The notes under the pieces are model-generated. The model searched no databases. It was not told the origin of the DNA and saw only the letters and a list, made by a program, of their open reading frames with translations. 64,000 nt of DNA, taken from NCBI GenBank assembly GCA_005408345.1, contig SEMN01001005.1, positions 62,001 to 126,000 of the forward strand, read 5' to 3'. How positions within the stretch are numbered: the first letter of the stretch is position 1; each line of letters begins with the position of its first letter. Made by a program: the position numbers and the translations under genes. This document shows, one piece after another, positions 56,472 to 64,000 of this stretch. The stretch is from Macquaria australasica. Taxonomy: Eukaryota; Chordata; Actinopteri; Centrarchiformes; Percichthyidae.

Positions 56472-59400
56472 GAGGAACACAGAGAGATTAAAGCATAGTT
56501 CGGTAACGCTTTAGATTACAGCCCGCAATGTACAGCGTAATTATTCCGGGGTTACAGTGTAATCGTCTGTACTTATGGTGTACCAGTACAGTACGTACCA
56601 AGTAGGTACAGGGGAACAGTTAAGGAATAAGGGGGTATCAATTCGGGATTTTACAAAGATTTTATACTGTAGTTATTTTTTAACTACCGGGTATGTATTC
56701 TGTTATTACAGAGTATTTATGACCTACTGAGTAACACTCTGGATGTTTGGGAGAGATTTAGAGAGAATCTATACTGTAGTTATTATTTAACTACTGGGTA
56801 CCTATTCTATTATTACAAGGTACAGTGTGACCAAAAAACTGAGCAAAATTCTGGACGTTTCAGGGAAGATAGAGTGATGACTTTATTGTTCCTTTATAAT
56901 TTTAGGGTCCTTAAAATACGGGGTACATCTGTGTGTTTACTTCGGAACAAAGGTACCGCGGAGAGTGTATTGTCATGGATACTGTCATCCTCCAGGGATG
57001 CTGGAAGTCATTCAGAGTTGGGGGTGCTGAGAGAAAGTCTATCATGATGTCATATTAAATGCTGCGCAACATTCATGGTTTTTTGTATTAATTGACCTGG
57101 CCTAATTTAACAGCATGCTGTATGTCAAAGCAGCATATCATATTCAGCTATGGACAGTTCACACACAGATTGCAGGTTTATTCCTAATCAGAAGACGATT
57201 TATTATTGACTGAGCTACAGCCACGCTGTACGGATAGCAATAGAACAAGGCACCTGAAATGTATAATACACACACACACACACAGCAACCAAAAACAGTA
57301 ATAACAGAATTAATTGAAGGCTGCACTCCAAATCTCCACACTACAGAGACGTCCTCTTGCTCTCATTCGAAGCATGTCGCACTGCCAGATCTGTGACAGG
57401 AACAAGAAATAACGGAGAACACCGATTCTTTTTTGAGACACAAAGCGCAGTAATGATACCTAACCCACCATTACCAGTCACTGATATCCATGATCCTTCA
57501 CGCCAAACTACGTGCTTTGAGTCTGTGCATCAGATACACAGAAAATACATTGAATGTTCAGAAATGAAATAAAAGACAGGTATCATAAAAATACTTTTAA
57601 AAAAGGGTGGATTTCAACCAATTACCGAACAACAATGTTTTATAGTCTGCCTACGCTAAAATGCTTCTCTCAAAAATTAAAGTTTTTTTTATTGATTTGT
57701 TAAGTAAACTTCTTTTGCCTTGCAATCACAGCCCCCCGCCAGTAGGAGGTGCTGCAGCCCCCTCAGCACCCCTACTTCCAGTGTCCCTGTCATCCTCTGG
57801 AGACTGTCTTACCTGTCGTTCACCTCACCAGCAAACGTCCTTACTGGACGCTCGTTTATGGCCTCGTGGCTCCGCCTGCCATCAGCGGACAGAGTTCACC
57901 CACCATAGATGTCACTCTCTTGTGTTTCGTGTAACCACGTGTTGATAATTTTGAAGTCATTAAAATGTTGAAAGTCTTCTCCCAGGCAATTGTGTTCGAC
58001 CAGCATTACAGCTCCTCAAGGTTCAAGCTTACCTTTTCTCAGCTCTGTGCACGGCCTCCTTTTATCCCAGGAAATAAATACAAATATAGCAAGATAAAAC
58101 ACCAGGTATGAATCATAGGCCGACCCCTGGCTGTCTTTAGCGGTTCTGCAGTGGCTCCCTGTGGCTTTGACAAAAATAACATGGAAATAAAAAAATGTTT
58201 AAAAATTTTTTGTAATGAACAATCTTTCAATGGGAACACCTCTTGGGGTTGGGGGTGATACTGTGACACTGAAATTATTTTTTTTTATATTTCATCAACT
58301 AAAATATGCGTCACATCCTAGGTCTACGACCCGGTGCCTTTCCCTGCAGGTGCAGGAGTTTCCGATCCCTGCCCTCGGTAAGCTAACCATGGATAAGTCC
58401 AAAAAAAAGAAAAGTCTCGGAAGAAAATAGAGAGTTTAATTCTGTGTGGACAGATTCATATGCTTTCAATGTCAACGATACTGACTTACCTGTATGCTTG
58501 ATTTGTGGCGAGAAATTAGCAAACAACAAAAAATGTAATGTTGAAAGACATTTCCAGAAAAAGCACACAGCATTTGCTGAAGAGTACCAAGCTGGAGATA
58601 CGCGAAAAAGAGCGATTTCGGAACTGCAGTGGAAAGCTAAGCAGATCAAATGCACTTTCAAGAAGTGGATCAAGTCTCCAAACTCAACTACTGCTGCTAG
58701 TTTTGTGGCAGCTCAAGAAATAGTAAAGCTTAGAAAGCCGTTCACAGATGGAGAATACATGAAAGAATCGTTCATTAAAATATCAGAGCATTTATTCTCG
58801 GACAAACGTGAAATTGTTCAGAAAATCTGAGACATGCCTCTCTCTGCAAAGACAGTCAAGGACAGGGCCATTAAAATGGTAACAAACATCACCAGTCGGA
58901 CATCAGTTCAGCTCCAGCATGCTCAATCGCCTGTGATTAGTCAAGTGATGTAAACGATATTGAGCAGACAGCGCTGTTATGCAGATATGTGAACTCTAAT
59001 GGGCCACAGAAAGAAATCATTGAGTTGATACCGCTAAAAGGCCAAACACGGGGGGAGGACATTTGTGAAGCTGTTGTGAATTGTTTGAAAGCCAATGAAA
59101 CAAGCACAACCTACATGGTGTCAGTGGCTACTGATGGGGCACCCGGCATGAGAGGAGCACAGAAGGGGTTTGTGACTTTACTTCAGAAGTCGCTGGATCG
59201 CAAGCTGCTGATGTTTCACTGCATATTGCATCAGGAAGCACCTGTGTGCTCAAACATCCCCCCCTGAATATATGGAGGTGAATGAACCTTGTTATTCAGA
59301 TAGTGAACAAATTAATGGCAAAAGGGCTAAATCACCGACAATTCTGTTCATTGTTAGATGAAGTCGACAGCGCATATTCGGATCTCCTGCTGCATAACAA

Positions 59401-62400
59401 AGTCCGGTGGCTGTCCAGGGGAGAGGTGCTGAAACGGTTTGCTGCTTGTCTAGAACATATGAAAACCTTCTTAGAAAGCAAAGGCCTCATATATCGCGAA
59501 CTGGAAGATCCAGATTGGCTGGAAAAGTTGCACTTTGATGGTGGATATGACAAGTCACCTAAACAGCTGAACAAAAGTCTCCAGGGAAAGGGAAGCACGG
59601 CCCTGCAGATGCTGGAGGATGTTTTGGCGTTTGAGCGTAAAATGTCAGTGTTTGCCAGAGAGGTACACTCTCTCACTTCCCCTCCCTGAGAGAGTTCAAA
59701 GAACATAATCACATAAATTGTGAGTATTTACAGCGTGCGATCATCGTAATGCAAACTTCATTTGGGGAAAGATTCAGCGAGTTCAGAAAGGAACAAAACA
59801 CATTATCCTTCCCGGTCACACCCCTGGACATCTACCCATCTCTCACAGTAGTGAGTCAACCCGATCTTGAAATCGAACTGGCTGACATAGCTGATAAGGA
59901 CTTATGGGTGACCAAGTTCAAAAGCCTGACGGCTGATCTTGAAGATGGCGCCTGTCCGAAAGCCACTCTTGAACAAGAGCACAAATGGAGCAACATTATA
60001 AATCTCCCCAAACCCGGCAAACTTGTGTTTGAAACATGGAATGCCATTCCCAACACTTATGTGAACATGAAGAAGTACGCATTTGGGGCCCTGTCCATCT
60101 TTGGATCAACATACTTATGCGAGCAAGTCTTCTCAAGCATGAACTACATAAAATCCAAATATTGCTCCCACCTCACAGATGACAGCCTACAGTCCTGTGT
60201 GAAGATCAAAGTCACATCACACAGCCCTGATATAGAGAAGCTCTGCGGTAATGTTCAGAAACAGAAATCACATTAAACAGGTGAGAACACTATTATTTAA
60301 TAGGCTATTATTGTGCAAAAAATATTTATTTTAGACCCTGAGCTGATGTAGTGTTTTATGTTCAGACGCAGTGGTTGTTTGCTTTACGTGGCTGAGGAAA
60401 AAAACAGAAGAGGATGACAGCACACTAAAATGGACTTTTGTCATAATTGAATACAAACTGGCCCATTTTTTTATGTTTACTCCTTTGTAAGCTATTAGGC
60501 TGCAGCTAAATGTTTTATTTATTTCAAAGTGGGCTTCTTTTTATTTTATTCATTTTACACACTTATGGGTAGGACTCAAATAGGCCTGCATAGTTCTGTG
60601 TTTAATTTATTTCAAAGTAGGCCTACACATGCCAGTGTATTTTTTTTCTCCTCTTCATAAGAGTTTGGTGTTTTCCTTTGTTTTAACAGGAAAAATAGCC
60701 ATAGCAAACAGTTTTCTTTATTGTCGTTCTATAATTTCATAAATAAAACAAACTATAGTTTTTGTATACTATAACTATATATAAAACTTCAAAAGCTGTG
60801 TTATCTTCATTTTAAAGGTCAAATATGTTTTGCAGCTCCAGATGACATGTATTTGGTGGGAGAGGGGGCAAAAATGGCTCTTTTGATAGTAAAGGTTGCA
60901 GACCCCTGATATAGGCTATGGTTAATATTCATATATACTCTTCTGGGAGCAAAGTGTGCAGTTAATGTAATATTCTTCCATGTTTTGAGACAAGTAAAAT
61001 TGAAACAAACTGTTCTCATATTGTTCTCTGTAGTAACAGAGTAAGTCAGACATGCTGTGTTAGTTCCCCTCTTGTTACATTTAGTTACAGGGTAACTACG
61101 TACTGTACTGGTATACCATAAGTACAAAAGATTACACTGTAACTCCGGAGTAATTATGCTGTATGTTGCAGGCTGTTAAGGATCAATACAGTATTGATCC
61201 TCTAATTCCAGACTTGACTGAGATCAGCAGCATGTTATTGATCTGTGTTGACATGAATAGGTGTATGAATGTTGTGGTGACATTTGGATGATGTCACATT
61301 ATGATGATCCACAATAACACAATGACAAAGTCTCTCTACTCATTTTAGGGAAAAACTCATTGATTAGGACATAGTAATGTTGAGCTACACATTTAAAACC
61401 TGAACACATCTGATTGGATTATAAATGGATTTTTATCTCCATCATTTATTCTTTATTCAGATTGAGGGCCTGCAGGTTGTCAGAGATCAGCTGTGCTTCT
61501 CTGGCCTCAGCTCTGAAGTCCAACCCCTCCCATCTGAGAGAGCTGGAGCTGAGTGAAAACAAGCTGCAGGATTCAGGAGTGAAGCTGCTGTCTGGTTTTC
61601 TGGAGACTGTAGACTGGAGACTCTGAGGTCAGACATCATGTTTTACTTCTGTGCTGAGATTAATATGATGTGAAAGTTGTGGTGACACTAAACTGCAGAC
61701 ATGAGGCTGATATTATACTGATCCACACTGAGGATCTTAATGCTAAAGTCTGTTTTCTTCTTCAGTGGTTTAGTCCATTGACTGTGGCAGAGCAACGTTG
61801 AGCTCCACATTTAAAACCTTCATATAACAAGAAAAATCTACACTGGATAATTCACTGTGAACCTCTGAAACACCTGATTCTCATCTTATATTCACCATCA
61901 TGTTGTTTTAAATAAATGATACAAATACATAAATACAATAAATAACTAAATAATCTGTATTTCAACTATCAGACGATAACAAATATATTCAGTATTTTCT
62001 TTTTCCAACATTGTCATGAAGCTATATGATGCTTATACTGACTGAATAGTTTAAACTGAAGATGCTTTGATTTTATGACTCCACTATTCCTAAAAGAAAT
62101 ATTGTAGATGTCTTTTGTTCACATTTCCCCAAAATTCATCCTGACATATTTAACATCTTTGGAAACTTTGGGATGTTGAGTCGAATCTTAAATCAGTTTC
62201 TGTGGGTTTTTATTTGTGTTTGGCTGCACAACATGAGTTTGTATAGATGGAGCCACTGGTGGAGCTGGCAGAGTTTAAGAGGTGGAGTCACTACGTCTTT
62301 ATTGAAGTAGCAGCACGTTGCCATTAATATTAATGAGAGCTCTTTTTCACTCTTTGGATTTTACAGTTTTTAACCTGCATCCTGTTGGGTTCAGGTGTTT

Positions 62401-63736
62401 GGAGTTTCCATTTTCTAAACTTCTACATTCTGAACCTTCTTCAGCTCTGAACAGATTATTAAACACTGAATGATTTCAAGCAGGAACATTGTCTTCTAAC
62501 GTTACATCATTTATTCTTTATTCAGATTGAGTAACTGCAGGTTGTCAGAGATCAGCTGTGCTTCTCTGGCCTCAGCTCTGAAGTCCAACCCCTCCCATCT
62601 GAGATATCTGGAGCTGAGTGACAACAAGCTGCAGGATTCAGGAGTGAAGCTGCTGTGTGGTTTTCTGGAGAGTCCAGACTGTAGACTGGAGACTCTGAGG
62701 TCAGTTCACTGACTCTCTGTTACTATTGTAGATCTGATATGTTTAATTAACAATTGAACCTAATTTATGTTCCTACATAACTTACATCCATAAAGTTGTA
62801 AATGTCCTTTTGTTCATATTTTCATGTTTCTTGATCTAAATTTAGTCTGCAGTCACAAAAGACTTGTGTTTCTTAAGGAAACTGTAGAAAATGTCCACTG
62901 TTAGTTGTTAAAGTCAATTAATGTTTATAGTTTTTGGTAAATGGTCACATCTGGATACAGAAGATCCTCTGAACTCAGATTTGTTTTACATTGACAAAGT
63001 TTACTTGCTGAAGTAGAAATATTTCTTTGGTTTCTGTTGATTTCAGTGTGTTTTCACAAATAATGTCTGATCATTGATATTGATCCTTCAGAACACACAC
63101 ACACACATAGAGGAACACACAAAGAGGAACACACAGAGATCAAAGCATATTTCCAAATGCAGCTGTTTGAAGGATCAATACAGTATTGATCCTCTAATTC
63201 CAGACCTGACTGAGATCAGCAGCATATTATTGATCTGTGTTGACATGAACAGGTGTTTGAATGTTGTGGTGACATTTGGATGATGTCACATTATGATGAT
63301 CCACAATAACACAATGACAAAGTCTCTCTACTCATTTTAGGGAAAAGCTCATTGATTAGGACATAGTAATGCTGAGCTACACATTTAAAACCTGAACACA
63401 TCTGATTGGATTATAAATGGATTTTTATCTCCATCATTTATTCTTTATTCAGATTGAGGGGCTGCAGGTTGTCAGAGATCAGCTGTGCTTCTCTGGTCTC
63501 AGCTCTGAAGTCCAACCCCTCCCATCTGAGAGAGCTGGACCTGGGTCTCAACAAGCTGCAGGATTCAGGAGTGAAGCTGCTGACTGATCTTGTGGAGAGT
63601 CCAGACTGTAGACTGGAGACTCTGAGGTCAGTAGAGGGTCTGAGTCAGTCCATGCTGGTTTCAGCAGTATTGTACTAAACCCAGTTGGTATCAAAGCAAA
63701 GATCCAGTATTTCCTGCTTTCCTCAGTGAACTGTGA
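47903..63736 (+). CDS. RING-FISNA-NACHT-LRR NOD-like receptor (NLRC3/NLRP12-like), frame-disrupted
   Basis: A fish-specific NLR-C type innate immune receptor, presumably a cytosolic sensor. Two duplicated N-terminal exons and one short exon lead to a RING exon (residues about 95-165), then a large exon with the FISNA segment, NACHT ATPase (Walker A GVAGVGKT, Walker B LLFIFDGLDE), helical and winged-helix parts (YCFVHLSIQEFLAAVY), then five 58-residue LRR exons. All exon junctions keep frame except two: a shift of one frame at about 51970 and a 7-bp loss in LRR exon 3. These indicate a pseudogene, a recent lesion or sequence error. The end is uncertain: the last LRR exon may splice to 63727, giving Ser-Glu-Leu and a stop, or the gene may continue beyond the window. 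Confidence 0.8.
48649..48709. repeat. (CA)n microsatellite
   Basis: About 30 CA units in the intron between the two duplicated leader exons. Confidence 0.95.
49357..49476 (+). CDS. NLR coding exon 2, duplicate of exon 1
   Basis: Repeats RAESPGSSCLSMKSDRSK and DFSTEPGRSDT with a few substitutions. Phase 2 in and out, so copies can be added or skipped without breaking the frame. Confidence 0.87.
49477..50864 (+). other. NLR intron with a hairpin
   Basis: Contains the 22-bp inverted repeat at 49825-49846 / 49884-49905. The rest shows no gene or recognised repeat. Confidence 0.65.
49825..49905. repeat. perfect 22-bp inverted repeat, 37-nt loop
   Basis: Left arm TGAGCTCAAAGGTCCACTTA.. pairs with ..TAAGTGGACCTTTGAGCTCA without mismatch. 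Could fold as a strong RNA hairpin within the NLR intron or be the end of a small foldback element. Confidence 0.85.
50865..50889 (+). CDS. NLR coding exon 3 (micro-exon)
   Basis: Only 25 nt: completes Lys and adds LKAEFKQK. Acceptor TTCATTACAG, donor GTAATG. It changes phase 2 to phase 0, as needed to enter the RING exon. Confidence 0.65.
51014..51245 (+). CDS. NLR coding exon 4, RING finger
   Basis: Encodes RKRSHVSVEEQPSCCTLCQD, then CGHWFCRQCI and SCPQCG: a C3HC4 RING with all eight metal ligands present. It would be expected to act as an E3 ubiquitin ligase module. The acceptor is inferred from frame (after CAGAGAG); an alternative AG at 51009 would not keep frame. Phase 0 in, phase 1 out. 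Confidence 0.8.
51431..53259 (+). CDS. NLR coding exon 5, FISNA-NACHT-winged helix
   Basis: Frame 1 runs from 51431 to about 51970: FISNA segment (LLNRIYTELYITEGQ), then NACHT with Walker A GVAGVGKT at 51724-51747 and Walker B LLFIFDGLDE. Frame 2 continues from about 51971 with LDFHNNEVV, WITSRPAAANQIPPSC (sensor region), GFTDAQKEEYFRRRF, the winged helix, and LDELDLTKYNTSEEGRQRL at the end. The frame change equals loss of two bases or gain of one after GATGAAAGC. The second part is open for more than 420 codons, so the lesion is very recent or an error. Ends in phase 2. Confidence 0.9.
53260..54439 (+). other. NLR intron
   Basis: No gene or clear repeat. Acceptor TGTCATCAG. Confidence 0.7.
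54440..54613 (+). CDS. NLR LRR exon 1
   Basis: One 58-residue LRR exon (174 nt, phase 2-2): LSGCGLSETHCEVVASALKS, ELDLSRNNLQDSGVKLL, CRLETLR. Ribonuclease-inhibitor type LRR. It differs more from the later four than they do from each other. Confidence 0.92.
54614..55865 (+). other. NLR intron, ancestral form of the duplicated intron
   Basis: The last 250 bases (from about 55612) are nearly identical to the sequence before LRR exons 3 and 5. Confidence 0.75.
55866..56039 (+). CDS. NLR LRR exon 2
   Basis: 174 nt, phase 2-2. LRACRLSEISCASLASALKS then DLDLSDNNLQDSGVKLL. Acceptor TTTATTCAG shared with exons 3-5. Confidence 0.93.
56426..56471. repeat. (CA)n microsatellite in the duplicated intron
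   Basis: CA array with one TACA interruption; the paralogous intron has a shorter array at 63092-63109. Confidence 0.9.
56518..56597 (+). repeat. left terminal inverted repeat
   Basis: Starts ACAGCCCGCAATGTACAGCG and ends CAGTACAGTACGTA. Pairs with 61097-61176. Confidence 0.88.
58389..60276 (+). pseudogene. degenerate hAT (BED-finger) transposase
   Basis: Four blocks in different frames: 58389-58430 (start, early stop), 58444-58830 with a BED-type zinc finger (CLICGEKLANNKKCNVERH, then HTAFAEEY), 58989-59267 with ATDGAPGMRGAQKGF and FHCILHQEA, 59282-59689 with VRWLSRGEVLKRF, and 59749-60276 ending with the hAT dimerisation motif (STYLCEQVFSSMNYIKSKY). Several stops and frameshifts show it is dead. 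The closest kinship is with hAT-Charlie-like transposases related to SCAND3/GTF2IRD2-type domesticated genes; this is from motif memory only. Confidence 0.85.
60889..60908. repeat. right end of the hAT element
   Basis: AAAGGTTGCAGACCCCTG is the inverse of CAGGGGTCTGCAACC, the terminal sequence of many hAT-Charlie elements. I did not find the matching left end; it may be lost or lie in the rearranged sequence near 57000-58330. Confidence 0.65.
61097..61176 (-). repeat. right terminal inverted repeat
   Basis: Reverse complement of 56518-56597 at about 89 percent identity. Confidence 0.88.
61461..61627 (+). pseudogene. NLR LRR exon 3, 7-bp deletion
   Basis: Same start as exon 2 (LRACRLSEISC), but 167 instead of 174 nt. 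AGTCCAG-type sequence between CTGGAG and ACTGTAG is missing, so the frame shifts just before the end of the repeat. If spliced in, it would truncate the protein; if skipped, the frame is kept because the exons are phase 2-2. Confidence 0.9.
61628..62525 (+). other. NLR intron
   Basis: Unlike the other LRR introns. Nothing coding. Confidence 0.7.
62526..62699 (+). CDS. NLR LRR exon 4
   Basis: 174 nt, phase 2-2. LSNCRLSEISCASLASALKS, YLELSDNKLQDSGVKLL. Followed by an intron nearly identical to that after exon 2. Confidence 0.93.
62700..63452 (+). other. NLR intron, intact copy of the transposon-split intron
   Basis: Matches 56040-56497 plus 61178-61460 almost base for base, without the transposon block. 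Confidence 0.85.
63453..63626 (+). CDS. NLR LRR exon 5
   Basis: 174 nt, phase 2-2. LRGCRLSEISCASLVSALKS, ELDLGLNKLQDSGVKLL, TDLVESPDCRLETLR. Confidence 0.93.
63727..63736 (+). CDS. possible terminal codons of the NLR gene
   Basis: After TTTCCTCAG the phase-2 frame gives Ser-Glu-Leu then TGA at 63734-63736. AATAAA at 63885-63890 could end the message. Equally, the exon may be skipped and the gene may go on to a B30.2 exon past the window. Confidence 0.35.
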
Positions 63737-63884
63737 GAGGAGAATGGTGACAGGCTTCAGGATTGGACAGAAAGACACAGAGAGAGAGAACAGTCAGCCA
63801 ATCAGATGAGCCAGAAGCTTGTTGTGATCATGTGTTTGAGTTGATGTGAAGACGACTGTTGTTGTTGTGTTCATGTGTTCAGGA

Positions 63885-63890
63885 AATAAA
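63885..63890 (+). terminator. possible NLR poly(A) signal
   Basis: AATAAA about 150 bp after the candidate stop. Confidence 0.4.
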
Positions 63891-64000
63891 GCTGGACTCC
63901 AGCTGACAGCACTACAAGATGTATAGAGACAGTGGTCCTCATTCATCAAACTGTTGTACCATCAAATCTGATCTCAGAGTGTTTGTTCTCTCATTTCAAC

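Larger units (their letters stand above)
56498..61177. mobile_element. nested DNA-transposon block in an NLR intron
   Basis: The paralogous intron at 63100-63190 lacks this block, which replaces about 20 bases of it. The ends are inverted: 56518-56597 and 61097-61176 are reverse complements with about 9 mismatches in 80. The left end has about 20 more bases (TTCGGTAACGCTTTAG) that have no partner on the right, so the right tip was lost along with some flank. Inside are a hAT transposase remnant and a further repeat. Confidence 0.8.

Noticed and set aside
57661..57945. 94-codon frame near the hAT element
   Set aside because: No similarity; sits in repeat-derived DNA between the TIR and the transposase remnant.

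Overview
This looks like a ray-finned fish nuclear genome, probably a percomorph teleost. The evidence is vertebrate-style GT-AG gene structure, very dense CA/GT microsatellites, several dispersed repeats familiar from teleost introns, Tc1/mariner and hAT DNA transposons, a non-LTR retrotransposon without a poly(A) tail, and a fish-type RING/FISNA/NACHT/LRR immune receptor with tandem LRR exons. There are two genes, both on the plus strand, and one short assembly gap (27578-27620).

Region 1 (1-13286) has no protein-coding gene that I can support. It is probably upstream or first-intron sequence of the first gene. It holds microsatellites, a dead Tc1/mariner element (4400-5037), a perfect 150-bp inverted repeat (5945-6094 / 6535-6684) and a 340-bp CT/GT polypyrimidine tract.

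Region 2 (13287 to about 38340, possibly to about 43370) is the fish orthologue of RREB1, the Ras-responsive element binding zinc-finger transcription factor. I could join 18 coding exons with consistent splice phases into one 1953-codon frame. It has 16 C2H2 fingers in clusters and two CtBP-type docking motifs (PLDFS, PIDLS). Its introns carry dispersed repeats, including a SINE with an 11-bp target duplication nested inside an older repeat. Coding exon 7 is flanked by complementary (TG)n and (CA)n tracts.

Region 3 (43800-46583) is a frameshifted minus-strand LINE with endonuclease and reverse-transcriptase parts.

Region 4 (about 47470 to the end) is an NLR innate immune receptor gene: a 5' exon beside an ISRE-like motif, two duplicated N-terminal exons, a short exon, a RING exon, a large FISNA-NACHT-winged-helix exon and five LRR exons. 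A frameshift lies just after Walker B, and LRR exon 3 has a 7-bp deletion. The LRR exons and their introns are recent tandem duplicates. A 4.7-kb nested DNA-transposon block (56498-61177) with a degenerate hAT transposase interrupts one duplicate.

I see no tRNA, rRNA, CRISPR or bacterial operon structure. The most unusual items are the perfect inverted repeat, the exon flanked by complementary dinucleotide repeats, the RING-NACHT architecture with duplicated N-terminal exons, and the LRR array in which a transposon splits one copy of a duplicated intron and is absent from the other.
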